Shown here piece by piece: positions 24,511 to 32,904 of a stretch of 32,904 nucleotides of DNA; position 1 is the stretch's first letter; each line of letters opens with the position of its first letter. The stretch comes from Pseudomonadota bacterium. Its GTDB lineage: Bacteria; Bdellovibrionota; Bdellovibrionia; Bdellovibrionales; JACTMU01. The notes under the pieces are model-generated. The model had not been told where the DNA came from and made no database searches. It saw only the letters and a program-made list of their open reading frames with translations. The stretch lies in contig JACTMU010000091.1 of the NCBI GenBank assembly GCA_014584465.1, forward strand, positions 1-32,904, given 5' to 3'. Both the position numbers and the translations under genes were made by a program.

Positions 24511-24837
24511 TCAGACTGTTGCGCTCGAGCGCGTCTGATTGTTCGTGCCTATTCGATTCAGTCGGGATGATTCAAGTTCTGAAATAACCTGGCGGGTTTG
24601 GCTTTCCAACCTCCCTAGCTCCTCTCGTACCTGCGCTTTCAGCTTTGCCAAATCCTCTGCAATGTTGAGGGAAACCAGGAGGGCCACATTTTGAATGGAT
24701 CCACTCTTTGATAAAGATAATGCCTCTTGAAATTTTTGATCGACGTAGGTCACAAGCTCGTTGACCTTCTCCGGATCATGCGAGGTCTTCAATTTTAGTG
24801 GTATGCCTGCTATAGTGATATCTACGATCTGTCCCAA
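24511..24837 (-). CDS. zapA: Cell division protein ZapA
   Basis: FtsZ-associated protein that cross-links FtsZ filaments at mid-cell. The 108 residues give the family pattern: VDITIAGIPLKLKTSHDPEKV at the start, VNELVTYVDQKFQEAL, IQNVALLVSLNIAEDLAKLK, then a C-terminal coiled coil (QVREELGRLESQTRQVISEL) that mediates tetramer formation. The start codon is TTG at 24837, with GAGAG upstream; no ATG is available near the family's usual N-terminus. Only 52 nt separate it from the cyclo-ligase. Confidence 0.88.
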   Translation of the reverse strand: MGQIVDITIAGIPLKLKTSHDPEKVNELVTYVDQKFQEALSLSKSGSIQNVALLVSLNIAEDLAKLKAQVREELGRLESQTRQVISELESSRLNRIGTNNQTRSSATV

Positions 24838-25092
24838 TGCTGCTCTCTATCAATCACCTGTTATTGTTGCTTCAGTCAAATCATCCTAACTCTAATTTCT
24901 CAATGTTCTTCATAACATAGAAACTTACTTGCTAACTTCTTCTTTAGTACAAAGTGCAAACAGGGTCAATTCTGTCACGTTTCGTGTTGCATCAATGACT
25001 CAGGCGCATCCGCTCATCTAAAACTATTATGTTACATTAGAAGGTGAGAGACTGCGTTGAACCTGGATCAAAAATGTGAGATCCGCCATTGT
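24838..25092. other. Intergenic region upstream of zapA
   Basis: 255 bp without a gene. On the minus strand CAGGTTCAA (about 25058-25066) can pair at 8 of 9 positions with TTGACCCTG (24961-24969), closing a region of about 106 nt that contains a small CACG-AAA-CGTG hairpin. This may be a structured leader or small RNA. TTGACC in the same place could also be a -35 element for zapA, though I see only a weak -10. Confidence 0.3.
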
Positions 25093-26697
25093 TCACTTCT
25101 CACGGTAGCGGTAGAGGTGGTTGCTGAAGAGCCCCACAATTCGACGATAATCTCCTAACGTGTCAAGATGGACGGAGCTGGTGTTGATCGACTCTTTGAG
25201 ACCCCGTCCCAATCGATCAATGTGGGACTCTCGCATTTGACGCTCCGCCATGCGTACCTGCCTCTTAAGTTCGATCACCTCATCAGCAAGAGAGGCATCT
25301 TCCATCTGAAAACAACTTAGGGAGAGCTCTGCAACCTTGAGAACCTTTGCATGGAGCTCTTGGATCTCCTTCCAGCCAACCGTACTGAAGGTCAGCTTCA
25401 ATGCGTTCATCTTCTGGGCAAGCTCTACGATGTTGTTGTCAACGACATCGGCCGCGCTTTCTAGATCGCTTCCAAAGGAGATCATTTGAATCACCTTTTT
25501 ATCGACCCCCACTTCGCTCTCATTTGCGTAGTCCAACAGAAACATGTTGATCTCTTTGTGAAGCATGTCCACACGGGTGTCCATGGCTCGAATCTTGTCA
25601 ACCAGCTCGGGATCATCCCCTTCATAGAGTTGAATGGAACTACGAATCATCTCAACCACCATATCCCCCATCCTCAGCAGTTCTCGCTTGGCATAGCCGA
25701 GGGCAAGTGTCGCCGACTGATAGGTGGCCCGATCAATGAACTGAACTTTGAACTCTCGCTCGGAATCGGGACGTGGCATGAGCTTCTCAATGACCTTGGC
25801 TCCCAAACCAATGAAAGGATAAAATGCAATGGCCGCAAAGATGTTGTAGACGGTGTGCACGTTGGCAATGTCGCGAGTCACGTTGGCGCTTGCAACCCAA
25901 CGGGAGAAGGGCTCAGAGATCAAACTGAAGATGGCCACACTGATGATTTTATAAAAGAAGTGGGCCCAGGCAACCTGTTTGCCCACATGGTTCCCGCCCA
26001 CAGCGGCAAGGAGGGCCGTAAATGTGGTCCCAACATTGGCTCCGTAAACCCAAAAGAGTGCATCGTAGAGTGAGATCACACCCGAAGAGGCAAGCCCCAT
26101 CGCAAACCCAATGGTGACTGCACTGCTGTGAACAAATGCAGAGAAGGTCGTTGCCACCAAAAAGGCTGCAATGGGGTAGTGACTCAAGTAGGTAAATCCC
26201 TTCACCATAAAATCCAGCTCTAGAAAGATCTTGGTCCCTTGCCCGATGAGTTCAATCCCGAAAAATATGAGCCCAAACCCCATGATCGCACCGGAAACAT
26301 TGCGAACTGTCCTTTTTTTAGAGGCAAAATAGCCCACAAAGGCTAAGGTGAAGATTCCCAAACCATACTGTGCCACATTGAAGCTGATCAACTGCACGGT
26401 AAAAGTCGTGCCAATTGCAGATCCAATGATCACACCCATCACTTCAGAGAGTGTGATGACCCCTGCCGATCCCAAACCCACAAGCATCGACGTCACAGCT
26501 CCAGAACTCTGAAGTAGAATCGTAAGGACCACACCCACAAGAATGGTGAGATAGTGACGATTGGCCATTCTCCCCAGGAGATCTCGAACTGGATTTGCAG
26601 CAAGCTTTTGAAGAGAGTCACTGGCAATCGACATACCGAACATCATCACAGCAACACCGGCAAGGAGGATCACAAGAGAGGGGTGAGAGAGAACCAT
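25093..26697 (-). CDS. Na+/phosphate cotransporter with C-terminal PhoU-like domain
   Basis: Inner-membrane NptA/PNaS-family transporter that imports phosphate with sodium. From the ATG at 26697 it has 534 residues. The membrane half carries two inverted repeats, each with the signature QSS/HSS turn: TILLQSSGAVTSMLVGLG and SAFVHSSAVTIGFAMGL, plus GSAIGTTFTVQLI and GANVGTTFTALLAA. The C-terminal 200 residues are a PhoU-like four-helix regulatory domain (YAKRELLRMGDMVVEMI ... MDTRVDMLHKEINMFLLDYA). A TTG at 26733 would add 12 residues and has GGGG upstream; the ATG has no ribosome binding site but sits exactly where a transcript could start. No pst or pho regulon genes are in the window. Confidence 0.88.
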   Translation of the reverse strand: MVLSHPSLVILLAGVAVMMFGMSIASDSLQKLAANPVRDLLGRMANRHYLTILVGVVLTILLQSSGAVTSMLVGLGSAGVITLSEVMGVIIGSAIGTTFTVQLISFNVAQYGLGIFTLAFVGYFASKKRTVRNVSGAIMGFGLIFFGIELIGQGTKIFLELDFMVKGFTYLSHYPIAAFLVATTFSAFVHSSAVTIGFAMGLASSGVISLYDALFWVYGANVGTTFTALLAAVGGNHVGKQVAWAHFFYKIISVAIFSLISEPFSRWVASANVTRDIANVHTVYNIFAAIAFYPFIGLGAKVIEKLMPRPDSEREFKVQFIDRATYQSATLALGYAKRELLRMGDMVVEMIRSSIQLYEGDDPELVDKIRAMDTRVDMLHKEINMFLLDYANESEVGVDKKVIQMISFGSDLESAADVVDNNIVELAQKMNALKLTFSTVGWKEIQELHAKVLKVAELSLSCFQMEDASLADEVIELKRQVRMAERQMRESHIDRLGRGLKESINTSSVHLDTLGDYRRIVGLFSNHLYRYREK

Positions 26698-26703
26698 GAA
26701 TTT

Positions 26704-26733
26704 AGAATAATACGGGGTTGGTAAGTGTGACAA
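26704..26733 (-). promoter_or_regulatory. Possible promoter giving a leaderless cotransporter mRNA
   Basis: On the minus strand TTGTCA (26733-26728) is followed after 18 bp by TATTCT (26709-26704). An overlapping TATTAT lies at 15-bp spacing (26712-26707). Transcription starting 7 nt beyond TATTCT would begin at the A of the ATG at 26697. This conflicts with using the TTG at 26733 as start codon. Confidence 0.35.
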
Positions 26734-26787
26734 ATAGACCCCGCCCTAGGTCACGTCTTAAAACCCGGATCTGAGATTAGAAATGGG

Positions 26788-27909
26788 CTACAAGATGGCT
26801 TCGACAAACTCCTGGGCCACAAAGGGACGAAGATCCCCCATCTTTTCGCCAACACCAATCAGTCGGATTGGAAGACCCAGCTCGTATGCCACACCTACGG
26901 CCACCCCACCTTTGGCGGTTCCGTCGAGCTTCGTAAGAACCACGCCCGAAACCTCTAGACTTGAGTGAAACTCTCGTGCCTGCACCAGAGCGTTTTGACC
27001 TGAGCTTGCATCCAGCACCAAAAGAATTTCATGTGGCGCCTCAGGCAAGATTTTAGCTATGACTCGCTTCATCTTCTTAAGCTCTTCCATCAGATTCTTG
27101 TGTGTATGGAGGCGTCCAGCTGTATCAACCATAACCACATCAAACCCCTGAGCCTTTGCACGCTCGACGGCTTGATAGGCGACCGCACTCGGGTCTGTCA
27201 CCCCTTCTGGAGAGAAGATCTCCACCTGAGCCCTCTCGGTCCAAACCTTCAGCTGCTCACCTGCCGCAGCTCGAAACGTATCTCCCGCTGCAACCATAAC
27301 TCGCTTTCCCCCTTGGGCAAGTTGGGCTGCAAGTTTCCCGATCGTCGTGGTCTTTCCTGCTCCATTCACACCCACCACCATCCAGACCACAGGCGAGGAG
27401 CTCACATCCAAACCTCCAAAAGTTCCTCCGGACCCATCGCTCTTTGTGAAGATTGAGACCACCTCATCTCGAAGCGCTCCACGCACAACTTCAAAGTCGG
27501 CCATCTCACGCTTGGAGAGCTTTTCTCCAAGGACCTCCATCAAACGCCGCACCGTCTGAGGCCCCAAATCACTCGTGTAGAGAATCTCTTCAAGCTCCTC
27601 AAGATCTTGAGCCGGAAGCGTGCCCTTGGCCGCAAAGATCTCCTTCACACGCCCCAAAAAACTCCTCTTGGTCTTTTCCAAAGCTCGTTCCAAGGTGATC
27701 GAGGCCGCTGCCACCGCCTCGCCCTCCTGCGGGGGTGAAGCCTCAATCTCCCCAACCTCTGGAGCTGCAGCAACACTCTCCTTCGATGGCCACTCTTGAC
27801 CACGATCTTCCGACCCCTTCCTCAGTCTTCGATAGATTGCCCCTACACCAAAGAAAAGTCCCAAAAGAATCAGCGCACCCGTAAACCACCAAAGCCCATA
27901 GACACCCAT
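26788..27909 (-). CDS. ftsY: Signal recognition particle receptor FtsY, membrane-anchored form
   Basis: SRP-dependent protein-targeting GTPase that docks ribosome-SRP complexes at the inner membrane. From the ATG at 27909, with GGAGGGGGAG just upstream, it has 373 residues. Residues 5-25 form a membrane segment (GLWWFTGALILLGLFFGVGAI), followed by an acidic/Ala-rich linker. The N domain lies around residues 75-155 (LEEILYTSDLGPQTV). The G domain has GVNGAGKTTTIGKLA (180-194), GDTFRAAAGEQL, MVDTAGRLHTHKNLMEEL, LTKLDGTAKGGV and the closing GVGEKMGDLRPF. E. coli FtsY lacks a true transmembrane anchor, so this is a naturally anchored version. An alternative ATG at 27924 has a poorer ribosome binding site. 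Confidence 0.95.
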   Translation of the reverse strand: MGVYGLWWFTGALILLGLFFGVGAIYRRLRKGSEDRGQEWPSKESVAAAPEVGEIEASPPQEGEAVAAASITLERALEKTKRSFLGRVKEIFAAKGTLPAQDLEELEEILYTSDLGPQTVRRLMEVLGEKLSKREMADFEVVRGALRDEVVSIFTKSDGSGGTFGGLDVSSSPVVWMVVGVNGAGKTTTIGKLAAQLAQGGKRVMVAAGDTFRAAAGEQLKVWTERAQVEIFSPEGVTDPSAVAYQAVERAKAQGFDVVMVDTAGRLHTHKNLMEELKKMKRVIAKILPEAPHEILLVLDASSGQNALVQAREFHSSLEVSGVVLTKLDGTAKGGVAVGVAYELGLPIRLIGVGEKMGDLRPFVAQEFVEAIL

Positions 27910-27931
27910 AAACTCCCCCTCCATTCCTCAA

Positions 27932-28040
27932 AGATTGAATTTATAACCTTAAGAGCGACTTTGAGGCAACTCAATCGGTCATCGAAAGCAATACTCGAAA
28001 TTCAATCTAGGTTAAGAAGACTTTTCGTCGACCGACGAAA
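27932..28040. repeat. Inverted repeats around the ftsY promoter
   Basis: AGATTGAATTT (27932-27942) and AAATTCAATCT (27998-28008) are perfect 11-bp inverted copies with 55 bp between them, bracketing the proposed ftsY promoter. Farther upstream TTTCGTCG-AC-CGACGAAA (28023-28040) is a perfect 8-bp stem. Neither is followed by a U-tract. They could be operators or part of a transcript end for the gene upstream. Confidence 0.45.
27940..27969 (-). promoter_or_regulatory. Sigma-70-like promoter of ftsY
   Basis: On the minus strand TTGCCT (27969-27964) and TATAAA (27945-27940) are separated by 18 bp, placing the transcript start about 24 nt before the ftsY ATG. Confidence 0.45.
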
Positions 28041-28166
28041 CTCCTGAAGAACACGGCAAAAAATTCGATGAGCCGTCTGCAAAGAGATTCATTTTTCTGG
28101 TGGATCGATAAACTCAATCGAATCCCCAATTCAAACAGAAGGGGGGACCTCACTTCAGCTGTTTTT

Positions 28167-28934
28167 TTACATATTTTGCATATAGAAAGGCATGGAGGGG
28201 CTATTCCCAGCTCCCCCTTGGTATCGAAGAATCACGGCCGATATCCCCGTCGCTAGGGCGCTATTATAGAGACCGAGAGGCAGGTTTTCCCAGGACTGAG
28301 CCAAAGCGGCCGGTCCTGCGCTGCCAATGACATTTGATATTGTTGCCCCTACTGACTGAATATCCATTCTTGCGGCGTGGGCACTTGGCAAGAATGCCGA
28401 GAAGAGGCGGTCGATGAGAGATTGAGCTTGGCTCAGGAGCGTAGGGTTTTCAGGAGTTGCTTGGATGAGTTGGGCTTGGGGTTGAGAGAAGATGCGGATG
28501 AGATCCTGTTCGATCTCATCGGGCGTTCGATTTTGTTTGATTGATACCTCTTTTCCGTTGATGAACATGACTCCTGCGGTCAGACGCGAAAAATCTTGAA
28601 TCACCACTGGGCTGTCAGGCGACCTCCAAACAATGGCTGTTCCTCGAAGCTCTCGAGGCAAAATGAGCATCTTTTCAATCTTGCGGTTTTGAATGTACTC
28701 TCGAAGTCGTACGGTGGGGAGATCGTCACCTTCAAGATCTTTAAGAAGATCCCCAAAGGTCTTATACCGTGAGAGTCGTTCATAGGTGCTTGCCACCACC
28801 TCTTCGGTGTAGCTGGGCCTTGAACTCTCTGCCTGAGAGGAATTCCACATCAAGAGCAGTCCCGAGAGCAGAGAAAATAAGGAAGCACTCTTTGCCAAAT
28901 TCTTTAATCCGTAAATTGCAAGTTTCAAACTCAT
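28167..28934 (-). CDS. Exported protein of unknown function
   Basis: A 255-residue protein that I do not recognise. The ATG has a GAGGG...AAAGG Shine-Dalgarno region. Residues 1-36 look like a signal peptide: basic start, hydrophobic LFSLLSGLLLMW, then SSQA as a cleavage-type end. The middle is mixed alpha/beta and charged (YERLSRYKTFGDLLKDLEGD, TPDEIEQDLIRIFSQPQA). The last 60 residues are Gly/Ala/Ser-rich and mildly hydrophobic (SVGATISNVIGSAGPAALAQ), possibly membrane-associated. There are no cysteines in the mature part. It lies 343 nt after typA and 257 nt before ftsY on the same strand, so it is probably its own transcription unit. Confidence 0.6.
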   Translation of the reverse strand: MSLKLAIYGLKNLAKSASLFSLLSGLLLMWNSSQAESSRPSYTEEVVASTYERLSRYKTFGDLLKDLEGDDLPTVRLREYIQNRKIEKMLILPRELRGTAIVWRSPDSPVVIQDFSRLTAGVMFINGKEVSIKQNRTPDEIEQDLIRIFSQPQAQLIQATPENPTLLSQAQSLIDRLFSAFLPSAHAARMDIQSVGATISNVIGSAGPAALAQSWENLPLGLYNSALATGISAVILRYQGGAGNSPSMPFYMQNM

Positions 28935-29278
28935 ACCTTTACCCTCAAATCCTTATGGAAATGGTTGTTTCAAAATCTTAAAACCCATCTGCTCTTCAAA
29001 GTGAAAAATTCTACCGTTCAAAAGCTGAAATGCAGCTTTCGCCAAGAATTCTCGTCTATAGAATTGCAGATTGGATTGAGAACCCATGAGACCGATCCTG
29101 CGATCGAATGCAAATGGTAAACTTAGACCTCAAACGCCCCGGTTGGACTGAGTTCAGTATCCCATGGTCGATTGAAATTAGCGAGAAAATTCGATTTTCA
29201 TCAAATCCGATGTCTCAACATGAAACGCTCAAGGAGCCCATTTCTCATTTTAGATCCGGATCCAAACAAGAACTCGAA
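28935..29278. other. Intergenic region between typA and the exported protein
   Basis: 344 bp without a gene on either strand. A 7-bp hairpin, AAAGCTG-AAATG-CAGCTTT (29021-29039), is followed on the minus strand by TTTT, so it may weakly end typA transcription. No promoter stands out. A long plus-strand frame beginning at 29108 continues antisense through typA and is a shadow. Confidence 0.4.
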
Positions 29279-31114
29279 TCAAACGGGGCCTCGAAGCGCT
29301 CGGTTTCGTTCATGGGGGTTGAGAATCCGGCAGCGAATCCGAATGTTCTTCGGAGTCACTTCAATGAGTTCTCTTTCGGAAATCCAGTCCATCGCCTGCT
29401 CCAAGCTCATGGGCTTAACCGGAGTGAGGCGTATGGCCTCATCCGCCCCTGCCGAACGGGTGTTGCTCAACTTCTTCTCTCGACAGACGTTGACCTCAAG
29501 ATCATTGCTCTTGCTGTGTTCGCCAATCACCATCCCTTCATAAACCATCGTGGCTGGGGTGATGAAGTGGCGCCCCCGATCCTCAAGGTGAAAGAGCGCG
29601 TAGGGTGTGGCCTGTCCGACCCGATCCGAGATCATGGCGCCCGTGGTTCGGCTGGCAAACTCACCCTTGTAGGGCTCATATCCACCAAATTCTGTATTCA
29701 GTAATCCCGTGCCGCGAGTGTCCGTCAAAAACTCCGTACGATATCCGAAGAGGCCTCGCGCAGGAATGTGAAACTCAATGCGACTTCGCCCCGATCCCTT
29801 GGTGGAGACGTGAGTGAGCACACCCTTTCGATTTCCCAGCTTTTGTGTCACCACCCCCACGTAGTTGTCATCGACGTCCACAACGACATTCTCCATGGGT
29901 TCGCAAAGAACTCCATCCATCGTTCTAAAGATCGCCTGGGGTTTGCTCACAAGCACCTCATAGCCCTCTCGTCGCATCTTTTCTAAGAGAATTCCCAATT
30001 GAAGCTCCCCACGGGCCAAGACCTTCCACGAATCGGTGGCTCCGGTAGAATCCAAACGCAAAGAGACATTGTAGAGCAGTTCTCGCTCAAGCCGCTCTTT
30101 CAGTTTTCGACTCGTGACCTGATTGCCGTCACGACCCGCAAAGGGTCCGTCATTGACGGAGAAGATCATTCCCACCGTCGGTTCGTCGACCCGAATGCGA
30201 GGCAAGGGTTGAGGATGAAGGGGTGAAGCGATCGTATCTCCAATGAAGATCTCCTCAAATCCTGCCACCACCGCAATGTCACCCGCATGAAGCTCTTTCA
30301 CTTGAACCTGCTCACTTGCCTTAAAGGAAAAGAGAGCCTTCACCTTGGCCTTCGTTTGCGATTTCTCATGCAAAAGGAGGATCTCATCATTGAGGTGAAT
30401 GGCACCAGATTGAATCCGACCAATTGCGAGGCGACCCACATAATCATTGTAATCCACATTGGAGATTAAGATCTGAAGAGGACCACGAGGATCACCCTTA
30501 GGCGGAGGGATCAGCTCAAGAATGGCGTCAAAGAGTGGTTTGAGATCCTTTCCTGCCATGGGTTCTGAGGGATCTAGAAGTGCAACCCCCTGCTTGGCCA
30601 CCGTATAGATGGTCTTAAAATCACACTGCTCTTCGGAGGCATCCAAATCGATGAAGAGGTTGAAGATCTCTTCATGCACCTCTTGAATTCGAGCGTCCGA
30701 TCGATCAATCTTGTTGATACAAACCACAATGGCCAGATTCTGTTCAAGAGCCTTCTTGAGTACGAAGCGAGTTTGAGGAAGAGGTCCCTCACTGGCATCC
30801 ACCAGCAGTAGAGCTCCATCCACCATGTTGAGCACTCGCTCAACCTCTCCACCAAAATCGCTGTGCCCGGGGGTATCGACAATGTTGACCTTGACATCTT
30901 TGTAGATGAAAGAGGCATTTTTAGCCGCAATGGTAATTCCCCTCTCCCTCTCCAAATCCATCGAATCCATATAGCGCTCATCCACCACCTCGTTGTGACG
31001 AAACGAACCGCTTTGTCGCAAAAGATGATCGACCAAAGTCGTCTTACCATGATCTACGTGAGCAATGATTGCAATATTACGAATGGTCTCAATGTTATGG
31101 GACGCCTCTGCCAC
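29279..31114 (-). CDS. typA: Ribosome-binding GTPase TypA/BipA
   Basis: Translational GTPase that helps ribosome assembly and stress adaptation. The 611 residues match the family along the whole length: G1 in [17 protein letters not shown], switch residues in [15 protein letters not shown]3 in [17 protein letters not shown] and G4 in NKIDRSDAR. An EF-Tu-like domain II follows ([15 protein letters not shown]), then [19 protein letters not shown] and the TypA-specific C-terminal domain including [20 protein letters not shown] and [16 protein letters not shown]. The start is GTG at 31114, weakly preceded by AGGCTGG; no in-frame ATG lies close. A candidate promoter lies upstream on the minus strand, TTGCGC (31181-31176) and TACGAT (31157-31152) with 18-bp spacing. 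Confidence 0.96.
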   Translation of the reverse strand: MAEASHNIETIRNIAIIAHVDHGKTTLVDHLLRQSGSFRHNEVVDERYMDSMDLERERGITIAAKNASFIYKDVKVNIVDTPGHSDFGGEVERVLNMVDGALLLVDASEGPLPQTRFVLKKALEQNLAIVVCINKIDRSDARIQEVHEEIFNLFIDLDASEEQCDFKTIYTVAKQGVALLDPSEPMAGKDLKPLFDAILELIPPPKGDPRGPLQILISNVDYNDYVGRLAIGRIQSGAIHLNDEILLLHEKSQTKAKVKALFSFKASEQVQVKELHAGDIAVVAGFEEIFIGDTIASPLHPQPLPRIRVDEPTVGMIFSVNDGPFAGRDGNQVTSRKLKERLERELLYNVSLRLDSTGATDSWKVLARGELQLGILLEKMRREGYEVLVSKPQAIFRTMDGVLCEPMENVVVDVDDNYVGVVTQKLGNRKGVLTHVSTKGSGRSRIEFHIPARGLFGYRTEFLTDTRGTGLLNTEFGGYEPYKGEFASRTTGAMISDRVGQATPYALFHLEDRGRHFITPATMVYEGMVIGEHSKSNDLEVNVCREKKLSNTRSAGADEAIRLTPVKPMSLEQAMDWISERELIEVTPKNIRIRCRILNPHERNRALRGPV

Positions 31115-31325
31115 AGTTTACCAGCCTTGTTAGGGAGAAATGACATAGCGAATCGTATCTCAGAAGATCGATTTAGCGCAACGAAATTATCATTTTAACT
31201 TATGAATTCTCATCAATTCAAATAAGTAGGCCCCCTATATCAATAGGACTATGATTGAAGCTCCTTGTGGGGTCGAACCCAACGTTGAACCCAACAAAGA
31301 GAAACCATGAAAAAAGGAGTTCAAA

Positions 31326-31748
31326 ATGAAAAAAGTTATATGGACCGTCACCTTCTTGATGGGGATTGCACCTCAAAGCCATGCGCTTCACTACTTCAAC
31401 TGCTCCAACACGGATGGCTCTGCCAAAATCGTAGAGCACGAAATCTGGGGAGCCAATCCCGTTGGATGCTACTATCAGGGAGTAGAGCTTAAGGGCGCCA
31501 CCGTGCACCTACAAAACGCAAGTAAGATGGTCGTGGATTATCAAGAAAATGGCCCCATTGGAGCTCTTGATTGGGAAGAGACCTTTACAATTAAAGCGAT
31601 CTTTTCTATCCCAGATGCAACCACTGGAAATGATTCAGTTAATGAGTCGCGCAAAGTCATTGAAACCCATCTCATTTGCCGAGAGGTTTCGACCTCCGCT
31701 CTGGACTTTGCAGGTCGGTTTTCTCCTTGCGAAGTGATCTACGAATAG
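31326..31748 (+). CDS. Small exported protein with four cysteines
   Basis: A 140-residue protein with no recognised family. AAAGGAG precedes the ATG at a good distance. MKKVIWTVTFLMGIAPQSHA is a clear signal peptide with SHA as a cleavage site. The mature protein (about 120 residues) has four cysteines (FNCSN, VGCYY, LICRE, SPCEV), an even number consistent with two disulfide bonds outside the cytoplasm, and a beta-rich pattern with hydrophobic alternation. In the leader GAACCCAAC is repeated at 31275-31283 and 31287-31295. It is divergent from typA and converges on the aldolase gene. Function unknown. Confidence 0.7.
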   Translation: MKKVIWTVTFLMGIAPQSHALHYFNCSNTDGSAKIVEHEIWGANPVGCYYQGVELKGATVHLQNASKMVVDYQENGPIGALDWEETFTIKAIFSIPDATTGNDSVNESRKVIETHLICREVSTSALDFAGRFSPCEVIYE

Positions 31749-31771
31749 ACCCAAATTGGTGACCCTAGGCT

Positions 31772-31793
31772 GGAGCGAAACATCCCTCGCTCC
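31772..31793. terminator. Hairpin between convergent genes
   Basis: GGAGCGA and TCGCTCC form a perfect 7-bp GC-rich stem with an 8-nt loop, 23 bp after the stop of the exported protein and 36 bp before the aldolase stop. No T-run follows on either strand, so termination may be weak or factor-dependent. Confidence 0.4.
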
Positions 31794-31829
31794 GCCCCCA
31801 AAACCACCGGCCCTCATAGCCCCGATCGG

Positions 31830-32723
31830 TCAGACCTCAAACCGACTCTTGATGGTTTGATAGAAATCATAGGCGTGCCGGGGCTCCTCATTTTCGTGAA
31901 CCACCTCTCGTAGGGCTTGAATCATCGCCACGGGAGATTCACTTTGAAAGATGTTTCGTCCCATATCCACACCAAGAGCCCCTTCTTGAATCGCCCTGTA
32001 GGCCATCGTAAGAGCATCCAACTCCTCAAGTTTCTTGCCCCCGGCAATCACAATTGGAACGGGGCATGAGGCTGTGACCGTTTCAAACCCCTTTTCAACG
32101 TAGTAGGTCTTGACATAGGTCGCACCCAGCTCAGCCAAGATTCGAGTGGCAAGCCTCATGTATTGAGCATCACGGGTTAACTCCTTGCCTACGGCCGTCA
32201 CGCCAAGTGTGGCAATGCCATAACGATTCCCCAGGTCAATGAGTCGTGTCATATTGTGAATCGACTGAGTCTCCATCTTTCCGCCAACAAAGACCTGCAC
32301 CGCCACAGCTGAAGCATTGAGACGAATGGCCTCCTCAATGTCCAGGGCGATCTGCTCATTGGAGAGCTCACTGAGTATCGATGGACCAGCACTTGCTCGA
32401 AGCACAATCCCGCCTCTGTAGGTTGAGGGAATGGTCGATCTCAAAATACCCCGAGTCAGCATGATGGTGTCGGCCCACTCAAGCAAAGGGTTGATCGTCA
32501 CATCGATCCGTTCGAGCCCCGTGGTGGGACCCTGAAAATATCCATGGTCAAAGGCCAACATCACAGTCCGCCCACTCTTTGGATCAAAGATCTGATTGAG
32601 ACGATTTTGAAGCCCCCAATCCAGGGAGTGGCTCCCCTTTAACGTATAGGGTGATCCTTGGACTGGTCGGTCCAAGAAAAACTCTTTATCTCCGCGACCT
32701 GACGACGATTCTGCTTCGGCCAT
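31830..32723 (-). CDS. LsrF-like class I aldolase/thiolase
   Basis: Close relative of E. coli LsrF, the thiolase that splits 3-hydroxy-5-phosphooxypentane-2,4-dione during autoinducer-2 breakdown. Length is 297 residues (291 in E. coli), and long segments match from memory: [85 protein letters not shown] and [11 protein letters not shown], then [12 protein letters not shown]. Lys205 in VKTYYVE matches the Schiff-base lysine of LsrF. GGAGGGG precedes the ATG. None of the other lsr genes is in the window, so a role in AI-2 processing is uncertain; relatives are often annotated as fructose-bisphosphate aldolase class I. A TTGACA element lies about 60 bp upstream. Confidence 0.88.
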   Translation of the reverse strand: MAEAESSSGRGDKEFFLDRPVQGSPYTLKGSHSLDWGLQNRLNQIFDPKSGRTVMLAFDHGYFQGPTTGLERIDVTINPLLEWADTIMLTRGILRSTIPSTYRGGIVLRASAGPSILSELSNEQIALDIEEAIRLNASAVAVQVFVGGKMETQSIHNMTRLIDLGNRYGIATLGVTAVGKELTRDAQYMRLATRILAELGATYVKTYYVEKGFETVTASCPVPIVIAGGKKLEELDALTMAYRAIQEGALGVDMGRNIFQSESPVAMIQALREVVHENEEPRHAYDFYQTIKSRFEV

Positions 32724-32759
32724 AATTCCCCTCCATCTCCATTTTCACAAATCGGACCC

Positions 32760-32788
32760 AACATTCCCCATGCAAAATCGGGTGTCAA
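32760..32788 (-). promoter_or_regulatory. Possible promoter of the LsrF-like gene
   Basis: On the minus strand a perfect TTGACA (32788-32783) is followed after 17 bp by AATGTT (32765-32760), only 3 of 6 matches to a -10. Position, about 40 nt before the ATG, is suitable. Confidence 0.35.
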
Positions 32789-32904
32789 ACGATTTTCCTA
32801 TCCTGTTATACAGCCGCGCATAAGTTCGGGGACATAGCGTTAATGAAAAGGTTTGAGGTATCCAGTGATTGATTGGGGAGTTTTTTGGATTTTACCAAAG
32901 ACAT

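Noticed and set aside
29108-29704. 198-codon plus-strand open frame
   Set aside because: Most of it is antisense to the well-supported typA, and the unique part has no ribosome binding site or motif.
31268-31283. tRNA T-arm-like GGTCGAACCC
   Set aside because: No acceptor stem, anticodon arm or CCA end can be fitted around it; the pattern is part of a short direct repeat.
32806-32904. Minus-strand open frame entering from the right edge, and a TTCGGGGACA motif resembling transposase-associated repeats
   Set aside because: Only about 32 codons are visible with no recognisable motif, and a single short motif copy is not enough to call a mobile element.

Overview
The window is a Gram-negative bacterial chromosome segment dominated by housekeeping genes. 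The Gram-negative assignment rests on two secreted lipoproteins, an outer-membrane beta-barrel-like protein and ZapA. The combination of RNase Y, a membrane-anchored FtsY, a class II ribonucleotide reductase, many small exported proteins of unknown function and a secreted papain-like protease suggests the former Deltaproteobacteria, perhaps the Bdellovibrionota. That placement is an inference from gene content and not a measurement. No tRNA, rRNA, CRISPR array or intact insertion sequence is visible.

Layout. (1) 1-3.2 kb is an accessory patch: an AT-rich, frameshifted and truncated relic of an uncharacterised family, then two divergent paralogous lipoprotein genes on the minus strand; a 25-bp inverted repeat lies at the junction. 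(2) 3.4-7.9 kb, plus strand: a secreted C1-type cysteine protease, an 841-residue coiled-coil protein with three 30-residue repeats, and a DUF167 protein. (3) 7.9-10.3 kb, minus strand: overlapping proB-proA for proline synthesis. (4) 10.6-12.1 kb, plus strand: a small beta-barrel-like protein, RidA and a DUF218 (YdcF-like) protein. (5) 12.1-15.1 kb, minus strand: an isovaleryl-CoA dehydrogenase-like gene, a eukaryotic-type (class II) S-adenosylmethionine decarboxylase and spermidine synthase, tightly packed. (6) 15.3-18.6 kb, minus strand: nrdJ, with a pair of NrdR-box-like palindromes 31 bp apart upstream. (7) 19.3-20.4 kb, plus strand: a cysteine desulfurase. (8) 20.5-27.9 kb, minus strand, transcribed ftsY, Na/Pi cotransporter, zapA, 5-formyltetrahydrofolate cyclo-ligase, rny, tyrS, then a [2Fe-2S] ferredoxin with an arginine-rich tail. 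(9) 28.2-32.7 kb: an exported protein of unknown function, typA, a small exported cysteine-containing protein, and an LsrF-type aldolase.

How the genes work together. The speD and speE homologues overlap by ATGA and together make spermidine from SAM and putrescine; no putrescine-forming enzyme is in the window. proB and proA give the first two steps of proline synthesis. The cysteine desulfurase and the ferredoxin lie tail-to-tail and may both serve Fe-S chemistry. rny, tyrS and the ferredoxin are joined by 11- and 4-nt overlaps, so they are probably translationally coupled. Two tail-to-tail gene pairs (7923-7928 and 12104-12109) have no spacer at all.

The observations most worth a second look are the eukaryotic-type SAM decarboxylase, the paired NrdR boxes, the ferredoxin with an RNA-binding-like tail inside an RNase Y/TyrRS operon, the frameshifted relic with a lipoprotein-like tail, and the orphan LsrF.
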